Shown here: positions 16,810 to 25,331 of the stretch, in pieces
How positions within the stretch are numbered: position 1 is the first letter of the stretch
Layout of the letters: each line of letters opens with the position of its first letter
Assembly (NCBI RefSeq): GCF_003003235.1
Contig: NZ_PVUE01000003.1
Span: 117,150-181,149, forward strand
Length of the DNA stretch: 64,000 nucleotides
Source: Antricoccus suffuscus
GTDB lineage: Bacteria > Actinomycetota > Actinomycetes > Mycobacteriales > Antricoccaceae
Reading direction: 5' to 3'
Position numbers and translations under genes: made by a program
The notes under the pieces: model-generated
The model's database searches: none
Told to the model about the DNA's origin: nothing
Seen by the model: only the letters and a program-made list of their open reading frames with translations

Positions 16810-17906
16810 GCCTCGAAGTAATCGGCATGGTCGGCACCCGCTACGAGTCGGAGATGATCGCCGCGTCGAGCTCGGACGCAATCGACGTGGACTACCTACG
16901 CGAGTTCGCAAAAGCCCACGACAAGGCCGGTTTCGACCGAGTCCTGATCGGATACAGCGCCACCTCGCCGGACGGGTTCGCCGTCGCTACCGAGGTGCTG
17001 CACCACACCGAGCGCCTCGGCGTACTCATCGCGCACCGTCCCGGATTCGTCACGCCGACCCTGGAAGCGCGCAAGCTCGCGACTCTCGATCACTTCAGCG
17101 GCGGCGGCCGGGTTGCCATCCACCACATCTCCGGTGGCAGCGACTTCGACCAGCGGCGCGACGGCGACTTCATCGACAAGGAAGCGCGTTACCGGCGTAC
17201 CGCTGAGTTCATCGACGTACTGCGCAAGACGCTGACGTCGAACGACCCGTTCGACTACGAAGGCGAGTTTTACAAGTTCGAGCAGGCCTTCAGCGCCGTC
17301 AAGCCGGCGTCGCCGGACGGCATCCCGATCTACTTCGGCGGCCAGTCGCCGATCGCGGTCGAAGTCGGCGCCGAACATACCGACGTATTCATGCTTTTCG
17401 GTGAACCTTTGGATCAGACGGCCGAGCGGATCGCGTTGATCCGCGAAGCCGCCGAACGACATGGCCGGACCGTGGAGTTCAGCCTGTCGACACGGCCGAT
17501 TATCGCAGCGACCGAAGACGCCGCATGGCAGAAGGCGCAGGACATTTACGACGCCGCGGCAGCGCGTGTCGACGACGCCCCCAAGAAGGCGCTCTGGTAT
17601 CCGAAGAGCACCAACGCGGCTGTGTCTGCGCAGCGGCTGCAGGATCTGGCCGCTGAACGCGAGGTGCACGACGAGCGGCTGTGGTTCGGGCTGACCAAGC
17701 TCGCCGGACCGGGCGGCAACTCCACCGCGCACGTCGGTACGCCGGACCAGGTCGCCGAAGCGCTGCTTCAGTACTACGATCTCGGCGTGACGAAATTCCT
17801 CATCCGCGGGTTCGACCCGCTCGGCGACGTAATCGAGTGGGGCAAGGAGCTCCTCCCGGCACTACGCGCGGGCGCCCTGGACCGAGCCGTCGGAGTGAGC
17901 GCGTGA
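16806..17906 (+). CDS. LLM-class flavin-dependent monooxygenase 2 (SsuD-like)
   Basis: A 366-residue paralogue of the enzyme at 9670, sharing long identical stretches such as HRPGFVTPTLEARKLATLDHF-type and GPGGNSTAHVGTPDQVAEA. Both belong to the two-component monooxygenases that take FMNH2 from a separate reductase. The ATG overlaps the ATPase stop (ATGA), and its own stop overlaps the FMN reductase start (GTGA), so oxidation is coupled to transport and flavin reduction. The region just after residue 250 differs in sequence and length between the two paralogues, a candidate specificity loop. Confidence 0.9.
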   Translation: MSLEVIGMVGTRYESEMIAASSSDAIDVDYLREFAKAHDKAGFDRVLIGYSATSPDGFAVATEVLHHTERLGVLIAHRPGFVTPTLEARKLATLDHFSGGGRVAIHHISGGSDFDQRRDGDFIDKEARYRRTAEFIDVLRKTLTSNDPFDYEGEFYKFEQAFSAVKPASPDGIPIYFGGQSPIAVEVGAEHTDVFMLFGEPLDQTAERIALIREAAERHGRTVEFSLSTRPIIAATEDAAWQKAQDIYDAAAARVDDAPKKALWYPKSTNAAVSAQRLQDLAAEREVHDERLWFGLTKLAGPGGNSTAHVGTPDQVAEALLQYYDLGVTKFLIRGFDPLGDVIEWGKELLPALRAGALDRAVGVSA

Positions 17907-18454
17907 GCGATCCGCTCAAAGTCATCGGCGTGGTGGCGAGTCCGACCGCAGGTGGCCGGACCGCCGCCGCCGTACAAGGGATCCTGTCCGGCGCGGCCGC
18001 GTCCGGGGCCGATACGGCGTTGCTGGAGTTATCGAGCGCTGGCCGAGACGAGGTGATCGCGGCGATCGACGGTGCGGACGCGATCGTCTTTGGCAGTCCC
18101 GTCTACCGTGCGACGTACACCGCTCTGCTCAAAGACCTGCTGGAAAACGTCGAACGCGGCAAGCACGGTGAGCAGACCGCGCCGCTACGAGGAAAGGCAG
18201 TCGCGCTCACGCTCACCGGGGCCAGCGCGCACCACTTCTTGTCGCCGGACTCGCTGCGCAACGTGCTCGCGTCGTTCTTCGCCGTACAGGTGCTGTCGCC
18301 GGCGCTATATCTTGAGCACGGCGACTTCGCCGACCGTGACACGTTGGGGGAGAGGGCCGCGCAGACGGCAACCCAGCATGGCGCCGCGCTGGTCGACCTC
18401 GCAGGCGCCGTACGCGCGTCCAAGGCACTGTCGACTCTCGATCCTCTGGTGTAG
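17903..18454 (+). CDS. NAD(P)H-dependent FMN reductase (SsuE/MsuE-like)
   Basis: A 183-residue flavodoxin-fold reductase. The N-terminus VIGVVASPTAGGRT gives the FMN phosphate loop, IVFGSPVYRATYTALLKDLL is the classical SsuE segment, and LTLTGASAHHFL follows. It starts at GTG within a GTGA overlap. It is the second flavin reductase in this operon and of a different fold from that at 11235. Either both paralogous monooxygenases have their own reductase or one is redundant. Confidence 0.88.
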   Translation: MSDPLKVIGVVASPTAGGRTAAAVQGILSGAAASGADTALLELSSAGRDEVIAAIDGADAIVFGSPVYRATYTALLKDLLENVERGKHGEQTAPLRGKAVALTLTGASAHHFLSPDSLRNVLASFFAVQVLSPALYLEHGDFADRDTLGERAAQTATQHGAALVDLAGAVRASKALSTLDPLV

Positions 18455-18518
18455 CTACTGGCTCACGCCTGGTCAGGCATACTGGACAGCGCCAGCGACC
18501 GTGCGTGAGAGGAACCGA

Positions 18519-20348
18519 GTGCCCGCCAAACGCCGTACCTTTGTCTCTTTGTTCGGCGTGCTGCTCCTCGTCTTGACCGCCGCGTGTACGTCGACTTCGA
18601 AGGATGGGATCGACCGGTCCGAAGCGGCGAGTGTCGCTAAAGGCTTTGCTGCCGCGATGTCCAAGAAGGACGCGTCCGCCGCGTCGAAGCTGACCGACAA
18701 GCCCGCAGAAGCGAAGAAGCTGCTTGCCGCCGTGTTTAAGGCTCTTCCGGCGAAGAAGGTCAGCTTCAGCGTCGCGACGGCGCCGTCGGGCAAGTCGTCC
18801 GCGTCAGTGTCGTTCAAGGCATCGTGGGACTTCGGCAACAAGCAGGTCTGGGCTTACAACGTGCCGGCGACCCTTAAGGCAGGCAAGGACGGCGACTGGG
18901 ACGTCATCTGGAGCCCCGCCGACGTACACCCGGCGCTGACCGCGGACACCACACTCTCCTACGACAAGGTCGCGCCGGCCGGGCCGACGTTCACCGACAG
19001 CGCCGGCCAACCGTTGATGAGCGAGCAGACCGTCGACGTCGTACAGGTCGACCCGACTCAGGTCACCGATCCGGCCGGTACGTCGAGCGCTCTTGCCGGC
19101 GTACTCAACCAGTTCGACCCGACCATTACCGCCGACTCGATTGCGGCGCAGCTGGCGGCGAGCCCGACCAAGGTCGTCGCGATCGTCACCCTGCGCTCCG
19201 CGGACGCCGATCCGGTGCTGGGTGCCTTGCAGCAGATCGCGGGCGTGTCGATTTCGATTCAAAACCGGCTGCTGACAGTCGATTCAGCGATGAATTCCCC
19301 GGTATTCACCGGGCTGAAGGCCTTCTCGGACAAAGAGGTGAAGGCACACCAAGGCTGGCGGGTGTCGCTCGTCGACGCGAAGGGCGCTACGGGCAGCGTA
19401 TTGGCCGAGGGCGGCCTCGAAACACTGCCGAATATCCAAACGACGATGGAGCCGGCGATCCAATCGGCGGCCCAGCTGGCAATCGAGAAGCTTCCGGAGC
19501 AGGCCGCGATCGTGGCGTTGCGACCGTCGACTGGGGCGGTGCTCGCGGTTGCGCAGAATGACGCCGCGAATGCCGAGGGCCCGATCGCGCTCACGGGGCA
19601 GTATCCGCCGGGTTCGACGTTCAAGATCGTCACGTCAACCGCGATCATCTCTGCCGGCGTCGCGACCGCGGACAGCATCGAGCCCTGCCCGGGTACGGCG
19701 ACGATCGAGGGACGCACCATCCCCAACGAGAATAAGTTCGACCTCGGCCAGATCCCGTTCCACACGGCGTTCGCGCAGTCATGTAACACGACGATGGCCG
19801 CGCTCGCGTCTAAACTTCCCGGCGACGCCCTGCACAACACGGCGCTCGGCTGCGGGATCGGCGTCGACTACACCACGCCGGGCCTGACGACGCTGACCGG
19901 CAAGGTCCCGGTGACGACCAACGCGGCCGAACAAGTCGAGTCCGCGATCGGCCAGGGCAGTGTCGTGGTCAGCCCGTTCGGGCTGGCTCTATGCGCCGCG
20001 TCAGTGGTGACCGGCCAGACGCCGACGCCGGACCTGATCGTGGGGCAGCCGGCCACGGCCGACCAGAAGCCCGCGCCGATGCCGGCCGCCGTCCTGCCGG
20101 CGCTGCGCTCGATGATGACCGAGGTCGTGACCAGTGGCACCGCTAAGCAGCTTAAGAACATCAGTGGGCTCGCCGGCAAGACCGGTACGGCGCAGTTCGG
20201 TGACGGCACGCATTCGCACGGCTGGTTTGTCGCCACCTACAAGGATCTCGCATTCGCCGTACTGCTAGTCGGTGCCGACAGCTCGACGCCCGCCGTCAAC
20301 GTCGCGGGCGACTTCCTCAAGCCGATCCTGAATGCAATCCCCGGCTAG
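18519..20348 (+). CDS. Penicillin-binding lipoprotein with MecA-N (NTF2-like) domain
   Basis: A 609-residue class B PBP. The signal peptide ends in lipobox LTAAC (Cys about 24). An NTF2-like MecA_N domain spans about 30-145, then a dimerisation region, then the transpeptidase with SxxK as STFK in YPPGSTFK, SxN as SCN in FAQSCNT and KTG in GLAGKTGTAQ. Mycobacterial PbpLipo (Rv2864c) has the same design (family knowledge). It makes peptide cross-links outside the membrane. I chose GTG 18519 because GAGAGGA lies 5 nt upstream; the open frame extends far 5' through the previous gene as an artefact. Confidence 0.88.
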   Translation: MPAKRRTFVSLFGVLLLVLTAACTSTSKDGIDRSEAASVAKGFAAAMSKKDASAASKLTDKPAEAKKLLAAVFKALPAKKVSFSVATAPSGKSSASVSFKASWDFGNKQVWAYNVPATLKAGKDGDWDVIWSPADVHPALTADTTLSYDKVAPAGPTFTDSAGQPLMSEQTVDVVQVDPTQVTDPAGTSSALAGVLNQFDPTITADSIAAQLAASPTKVVAIVTLRSADADPVLGALQQIAGVSISIQNRLLTVDSAMNSPVFTGLKAFSDKEVKAHQGWRVSLVDAKGATGSVLAEGGLETLPNIQTTMEPAIQSAAQLAIEKLPEQAAIVALRPSTGAVLAVAQNDAANAEGPIALTGQYPPGSTFKIVTSTAIISAGVATADSIEPCPGTATIEGRTIPNENKFDLGQIPFHTAFAQSCNTTMAALASKLPGDALHNTALGCGIGVDYTTPGLTTLTGKVPVTTNAAEQVESAIGQGSVVVSPFGLALCAASVVTGQTPTPDLIVGQPATADQKPAPMPAAVLPALRSMMTEVVTSGTAKQLKNISGLAGKTGTAQFGDGTHSHGWFVATYKDLAFAVLLVGADSSTPAVNVAGDFLKPILNAIPG

Positions 20349-20460
20349 CCTCGGCGTACCCGAGCGATCGCCTAACGTCCGGCAACGGGTGTTGCCATCG
20401 GCGGATGGGTCGTGTTTCAGCCGACAAAGTCGGCATGTAGACTTTGCAGGTTGTTCGCAC

Positions 20461-20537
<77 letters not shown>

Positions 20538-20543
20538 ACAACC

Positions 20544-20581
20544 AAAAGGCCCGTCCGGCTCTCTCCGGACGGGCCTTTTTT
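20544..20581 (+). terminator. Rho-independent terminator after tRNA-Pro
   Basis: AAGGCCCGTCCGG pairs perfectly with CCGGACGGGCCTT around a 6-nt loop, with a run of six T residues. Confidence 0.92.
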
Positions 20582-20590
20582 GGTACGCCG

Positions 20591-20689
20591 CTGATCCGTC
20601 ACGAAAGTCCGCTGATCCGTCACGAAAGTCCGCCGATCCGTCACGAAAATCCGGTCATCCGTCGGGAAAGTCCCGCCATCCGTTCGGCC
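20591..20689. repeat. Tandem 21-bp repeats
   Basis: Nearly five head-to-tail units of 21 bp: units 1 and 2 (20591-20611, 20612-20632) are identical, unit 3 differs at two positions, unit 4 is more diverged and unit 5 is partial. The core is GATCCGTCACGAAAGTCCG. They lie between the tRNA terminator and the stop of the convergent metallophosphoesterase. No spacer separates units, so this is not CRISPR. The remaining 112 bp to 20801 show nothing else I recognise. Confidence 0.8.
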
Positions 20690-20801
20690 ACGTATGTGCC
20701 GTTTGGCAGCAAGACTTCGTCGCCGGCGTTGCGGAACCGGACATTTGTGTAGCGGTAGCGACGACGAAGCGCGACTTCGCGCGGATCGCGGGAAGGTGAC
20801 T

Positions 20802-21704
20802 TTAGCGGGGGCGAAGGTTGAGGAGCGTGGCCTCGGGCCGGCAGCAGAACCGGGCCGGCGCGTACGGCGACGTGCCGAGGCCCGCGGAGACATGCAACGG
20901 ACTCACGTTGCCGCCCGGCGAGGTCCACGTCGACAGCCCGCGGGCCCGCGCGCGGTCGATGCCACAGTTGGTCACGATCGCGCCGTAGAACGGCACTCGC
21001 AACTGGCCACCGTGAGTGTGCCCGGCCAGCAGCAGGTCGTAGCCGTCGTCGACGTACTGGTTGAGAAGCCGTGGTTCGGGCGAGTGCAGTACGCCGATCC
21101 GCAGGTCCGCCGACGCATCCGCGGGCCCGGCGATCTTGACGTAACGATCGCGCTTGAGGTGCGGGTCGTCGACTCCGCCGAAGTACACTTTGCGGCCATC
21201 CACGTCAAGTGATCCGGTGGCGTTGTTGAGCTGGACCCAGCCACCACTCTCGAAACCGGCGGCCAGGGGAGCGAGGTCGATCCGCGGCCCGCGCATCTTC
21301 TTGGTCTTGTCCGGAATGAAGTAACGCAGCGGGCTTTTCGGGACCGGCGCGTGATGGTCATTGTTGCCCCACACGAACACGCCGGGAAACTGAAGCAGCG
21401 GCTCGTGGGCGCGAAGCACGTTGGGGATCGCGTCAATGCCGGCAAGGTTGTCGCCGGTCGAAACGACGAGGTCGGGCTCGAGGGACGCGAGCGCTCGCAC
21501 CCACTCGACCTTTTTGCGTTGGTCGGCGGTGATGTGCAGGTCGCTCAGATGAAGCACCCGAAGCGGTGCGCTCCCAGGCGCGAGCACCGGTACGTCGAAG
21601 CGGCGCAGCGTAAACCAGTTGCGTTCGATCAGCGTCGCATAGCCGAGCGTCGCCGCGCCGATGCCTGTGAGCGCCCCGAATGCTCGAAGCAAAGATCGGG
21701 TCAT
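20802..21704 (-). CDS. Metallophosphoesterase with N-terminal membrane anchor
   Basis: A 300-residue calcineurin-like phosphoesterase, counterpart of M. tuberculosis Rv3683. An N-terminal hydrophobic helix (about 5-27) is followed by the metal motifs LHLSDLHI, STGDNLAG, WGNNDHH and LAGHTHGGQ. All expected Asp, His and Asn ligands are present. The YkoE/YaeI-like branch includes UDP-diacylglucosamine-type phosphodiesterases, but the substrate here is unknown. It begins one base after the YqeY stop on the same strand, so the two are probably one transcript. Confidence 0.88.
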   Translation of the reverse strand: MTRSLLRAFGALTGIGAATLGYATLIERNWFTLRRFDVPVLAPGSAPLRVLHLSDLHITADQRKKVEWVRALASLEPDLVVSTGDNLAGIDAIPNVLRAHEPLLQFPGVFVWGNNDHHAPVPKSPLRYFIPDKTKKMRGPRIDLAPLAAGFESGGWVQLNNATGSLDVDGRKVYFGGVDDPHLKRDRYVKIAGPADASADLRIGVLHSPEPRLLNQYVDDGYDLLLAGHTHGGQLRVPFYGAIVTNCGIDRARARGLSTWTSPGGNVSPLHVSAGLGTSPYAPARFCCRPEATLLNLRPR

Positions 21705-22160
21705 CTAGGCGGACAACTGTCGGCGTACTTCGGTGGACAGTCGCTTGCCGTCGGCCGTACCGGCTACCGCCGCCTGGGCGGGCTTCATGACCTTGCCCAT
21801 ATCGGCCGTTCCGCTCGCACCGACCTCGGCGATGACCCGCGCGACAACCTGAGTCAGGTCCTCGTCGCTCATGGCGGCAGGCAGGTAGCGCTCAAGGACG
21901 GCTGCCTCTTCGCGTTCGCGGTCGGCGAGCTCGGGCCGATGCGCGTCGTCGTACGCCTCCGCTGACTCGCGACGCCTCTTGAGCTCGCGGGCCAGCACCT
22001 TGAGTACGTCGTCGTCGGCGAGCTCACGCGACGACTTGCCGGCCACCTCTTCATTGCGTACGGCGGTCAGCGCCATCCGCAAGGTCGCGGTCGTGACCGT
22101 ATCTCGGCCCTTCATGGCGGTCTTGAGGTCGGCTTGGAGGGTGTCCTTGAGAGCGCTCAT
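21705..22160 (-). CDS. GatB/YqeY domain protein
   Basis: A 151-residue free-standing YqeY protein: an all-helical N-terminal half (LKDTLQADLKTAMKGRD, LRMALTAVRNEEV) and a C-terminal GatB-like tail (MGKVMKPAQAAVAGTADGKRL). The tail resembles the tRNA-binding end of GatB, but free-standing members have no proven activity. Length is normal for the family. It follows the PonA2 gene by 30 bp. Confidence 0.9.
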   Translation of the reverse strand: MSALKDTLQADLKTAMKGRDTVTTATLRMALTAVRNEEVAGKSSRELADDDVLKVLARELKRRRESAEAYDDAHRPELADREREEAAVLERYLPAAMSDEDLTQVVARVIAEVGASGTADMGKVMKPAQAAVAGTADGKRLSTEVRRQLSA

Positions 22161-22190
22161 GCGACCCGCCCGGATTCGATCGGGTATTCG

Positions 22191-24737
22191 CTAGCCACCG
22201 TTGCCGTTCCCATTTCCGTTACCGCCGTTCCCATTGCCGTTGCCGTTGTTGCCCGGCTGAGACCCGCCCGGCTGCGCGCCGCCCGGCTGCGCGCCGCCGG
22301 GCTGAGCGCCCGGGACACAGCCGGTGGTCGCCGGATCCTGACCCGGTTGGCACGGGGTTGGCGCCGGGTTGGGTGTAGGGGTAGTCGGTGGGATACAACC
22401 GGTTGCCGGATCCTGTCCCGCGGCGCACGGCTGACCGGCGGGCGCCTTGCCAGTCGAGATGCTGTAGGTGACGATCGAGCCAGGTGTGATCGGCTGCCCG
22501 GCCGCCGGTGACTGCGCACCGACAAGTCCCGCAGGTACCGAACCATTGTCGACCGGAGTACCGCTGTCGGCGGCCTTGAGTCCGGCCTTGGAAAGATCAG
22601 ACTTGCACTGGGCGGGAGTCTTACCGACACAGTCGACCGGGTTCTTGACCGTGTTGCCGGCCTCGACCTTCGGGTCCGCGGGCGGGAAACTTATCTTTGG
22701 GTAGCTGTTGAGGATGTTCTGCATCGCGAGCTTCCACATCATCGCTGGGTAGCCGCCACCGAAGCCCTCCTCGCCACCACCGGGAGAGGGCAGCGGGTCG
22801 TTGTTCTTGGGGTTGAATGCCATGACCGACGCGACGACCTGCGGGGTGTAGCCGACGAACGCGTACGACGCGTTGTCCTGCGCGGTGCCGGACTTGCCGG
22901 CGATCTGCCGTCCGTCGCCGGTGTACGCCCGTGCGGCGGTCTGCCCCGAGTTGCCGGGCATAACGTCCTTCAGGAGGATGTCGTTGATCGTGTCGGCGAC
23001 GCCCGGCGGGATGGCGTTGGCGGTGCAGTTGGTGCCGGGCGTGAAGTAGGGCTTCTTAGTCTTGGGATTGATGAGCGGCTGACCGTCCGGGCCGAGGATG
23101 TCGGTGACCGGTACCGGTTCGCATCGCGTGCCGCGGTTCGCGGTTGTGGCATACGCGACGGCAAGGCGGAGCGGATTGGTCGCTAGCGGACCGAGGGTGA
23201 AGGAGCCCTGTTGCTCGGCCTTGGCCTTGTCCGCGGCTGCCGTGTCGCCCGGCGCCCAGAGCCCCATCGCGGTGGCCGCGTCCACGACCGGGTCCACGCT
23301 GCCGAGGTGATCTTCGAGCCCGACGAAGTAGGTGTTCTCGGACTGGTAGAGGGCCTTCCACAACGGGAGGTTGGCGGCGTATTTACCGGCGTTGTTGACG
23401 ACGTACGGCTTGTTGCCGTTCTTGAACTTCTTCGAGGTGTACGGCGCGTTGGCGCCGGTCACGAAGTTGACCCCGACTCCGGATTCGAGGCCCGCGACCG
23501 CGGTGAAGAGTTTGTAGGTCGACCCGGCGCCCTCGGTCAGTATGCTTGGAAAGTTGTTGGATGTCTGGCTCGCGTCGTTGGCGTCGTTGCCGAACTTCTT
23601 GTTGACTCCCAATGCGAGAACGTTGCCGTTGGTGGCGTCGAGCACATCCATGACCGCGATGCGCTGGTCGCCGAGACCGAAGATGTCGGAGCTCCTGCCC
23701 AGCGCCTGACTCGCGCCGAGGATGCCGTTGGTCGCGGCGTCCTGGAACGACGGCTGAAACGTCGACTTGACGGTCAGGCCCTGCTCTTTGAGGAGCGTGG
23801 ACGGGATGCCCAGAGTCTTAGTCAGGTAAGTCCACAGGTAGTCGCAGAAGAACCCGCCGTTACTCGGCGCCTCGGAGCACGAGCGACCAGGCTTCGCGCC
23901 CGGGTTGAGGGTGAGCGGCTTCTTCATCGCGTCCTCACCCTCCGACTTCGTGAGGGTGCCATCGCCGATCATCGTGGACAGCACGATGTCGCGACGCTTC
24001 TTGGCGTCCTTAGGGTTGTTGAACGGGTTGAACTTCGTCGGGTTCTGTACGATTCCCGCGAGCAGCGCCGCCTGGTCGACCGTGAGATTTGCCGGTTCGA
24101 CGCCGAAGTAGGTGATCGCGGCCGCGCGTACGCCGTACGCACCGGCGCCCATGTTCATCAAGTTGAGATACTTCTCGAGGATCTGGTCCTTGGAGAGCTT
24201 CTTCTCGAGCTCGATCGCGATCTTGGCTTCCTTGAGCTTGCGCCCGAGCGTCTGCTCGGTCGCCGCCTTCTGCTCAGCCTGTGTCTTGGCCTGGTAGAGC
24301 AGAGTGTTTTTCACAAGTTGCTGGGTGATCGTCGAGCCGCCCTGCGAGACGCCGCCGGACACCACGTTTTGGGCGAGCGCGCGGATCGTGCCCGTCGTGT
24401 CAAACCCGTTGTGCTGATAGAACCGCTTGTCCTCGATCGCCACGATCGCCTTCGGAACCCATTTGCCCATCTGGTCCAGCGGGATGGGGGTGCGGTACTG
24501 GTTGTAGTAACTCGTCAAGACGCTGCCGTCCGCCGCGAGCACGGTGCTCACCGTCGACGGGGTCTGGGCATTGAACTTCGTCGAGACGTCGGCTACCATC
24601 TTTGCGCCGCTCTTCGTTGCGATGCCGGCACCGCCGATCGCAGGGAAGAGCATCAAGGCGACCACCAGGCCGCCACAGGCGATGGCTACGACGAGTTTGA
24701 CGAGCGCTAGAGGCTTCGAAGGCGCGGAAGTTGACAC
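22191..24737 (-). CDS. ponA2: Bifunctional penicillin-binding protein with PASTA domain (PonA2-like)
   Basis: An 848-residue class A PBP. A short cytoplasmic tail and one membrane helix (about 12-38) lead to a GT51 glycosyltransferase with EDKRFYQHNG (Glu102) and GGSTITQQLVKN. The transpeptidase has STYK, SEN in YQSENTY and KSG instead of KTG (AGKSGTAQ). A PASTA domain lies at about 690-760. The end is a low-complexity Pro/Gly/Gln/Asn tail with repeated AQPGG and GNGNG units. It polymerises and cross-links peptidoglycan; PonA2 is linked to stress survival in mycobacteria (family knowledge). Starts at GTG, 6 nt after a TACTCT box. Divergent from whiB, as in M. tuberculosis. Confidence 0.93.
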   Translation of the reverse strand: MSTSAPSKPLALVKLVVAIACGGLVVALMLFPAIGGAGIATKSGAKMVADVSTKFNAQTPSTVSTVLAADGSVLTSYYNQYRTPIPLDQMGKWVPKAIVAIEDKRFYQHNGFDTTGTIRALAQNVVSGGVSQGGSTITQQLVKNTLLYQAKTQAEQKAATEQTLGRKLKEAKIAIELEKKLSKDQILEKYLNLMNMGAGAYGVRAAAITYFGVEPANLTVDQAALLAGIVQNPTKFNPFNNPKDAKKRRDIVLSTMIGDGTLTKSEGEDAMKKPLTLNPGAKPGRSCSEAPSNGGFFCDYLWTYLTKTLGIPSTLLKEQGLTVKSTFQPSFQDAATNGILGASQALGRSSDIFGLGDQRIAVMDVLDATNGNVLALGVNKKFGNDANDASQTSNNFPSILTEGAGSTYKLFTAVAGLESGVGVNFVTGANAPYTSKKFKNGNKPYVVNNAGKYAANLPLWKALYQSENTYFVGLEDHLGSVDPVVDAATAMGLWAPGDTAAADKAKAEQQGSFTLGPLATNPLRLAVAYATTANRGTRCEPVPVTDILGPDGQPLINPKTKKPYFTPGTNCTANAIPPGVADTINDILLKDVMPGNSGQTAARAYTGDGRQIAGKSGTAQDNASYAFVGYTPQVVASVMAFNPKNNDPLPSPGGGEEGFGGGYPAMMWKLAMQNILNSYPKISFPPADPKVEAGNTVKNPVDCVGKTPAQCKSDLSKAGLKAADSGTPVDNGSVPAGLVGAQSPAAGQPITPGSIVTYSISTGKAPAGQPCAAGQDPATGCIPPTTPTPNPAPTPCQPGQDPATTGCVPGAQPGGAQPGGAQPGGSQPGNNGNGNGNGGNGNGNGNGG

Positions 24738-24743
24738 TCGAAC

Positions 24744-24749
24744 AGAGTA
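24744..24749 (-). promoter_or_regulatory. -10 box of ponA2, leaderless
   Basis: TACTCT on the minus strand, 6 nt before the GTG at 24737. The rest of the 254-bp ponA2-whiB gap is AT-richer than its surroundings and holds no other element I can name. Confidence 0.5.
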
Positions 24750-24991
24750 CGCGGACCTGCGTGGAATGCGGGTAATTCGTGCCCGAGACCTCTATGTCTA
24801 AAGGGCCGTGTAGCGCAGTCGCCAAGAAAAATCTCGAAAATGGCACATTATTTTGCTCTGCTGCGTCATTAGTGGCGCCGATGCACGTCAACTACTAGTC
24901 ACGAACTATTGCCAACTAACGACGAGTGCGCGTTACCCCGCCGCTCAGAAGTGGTTTGCATCACAACTAGCACCATGGATACGGAGACCAT

Positions 24992-25312
24992 ATGACGACC
25001 TCGCCGCGCACCCGCGGATCCAGCGTCGGGCCCTCGTTTGACTCTGAGTGGGCATCTCAGGCGCGTTGTCTCGGCACAGACCCCGAAGCGCTGTTTGTCC
25101 AAGGCGCCGCTCAGCACAAAGCGAAGAAGATTTGTTCTGGTTGCCCGGTCCGCTTGCAGTGCCTCGCTGACGCCCTCGACAATCGCACCGAGTTCGGTGT
25201 CTGGGGCGGGATGACCGAGCGCGAGCGTCGCGCGCTGCTGCGTCGTAATCCCGATGTGAAGTCGTGGAAGTCGGTCCTGTCCGACAGCAATGCCGCCGAG
25301 CAGATCGCTTGA
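24992..25312 (+). CDS. WhiB family iron-sulfur regulator (WhiB4-like)
   Basis: A 106-residue Wbl protein. The four cluster ligands are Cys26 (ARCLG) and CSGCPVRLQC (three Cys), followed by the GVWGGMTERERRALLRR turn and a basic C-terminus. These proteins bind a [4Fe-4S] cluster and act with sigma factor or DNA in redox sensing. Its position between ponA2 and the ArsA-like pair matches whiB4 (Rv3681c). ATG has GGAG 5 nt upstream. Confidence 0.93.
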   Translation: MTTSPRTRGSSVGPSFDSEWASQARCLGTDPEALFVQGAAQHKAKKICSGCPVRLQCLADALDNRTEFGVWGGMTERERRALLRRNPDVKSWKSVLSDSNAAEQIA

Positions 25313-25331
25313 AGAGCTCAGGGCAGCTGAG

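Noticed and set aside
15706..16911. Minus-strand ORF of 401 codons
   Set aside because: Antisense to the dual ABC ATPase; no motif and Arg/Asp-rich.
20591..20689. Possible CRISPR array
   Set aside because: Repeats are contiguous without spacers and no cas gene is near.
23211..24710. Plus-strand ORF of 499 codons
   Set aside because: Antisense to ponA2, whose motifs are complete; composition typical of a shadow frame.
24738..24991. Crp-binding site upstream of whiB
   Set aside because: GTGG-N7-CAC near 24951 only partly resembles TGTGA-N6-TCACA; too weak to call.
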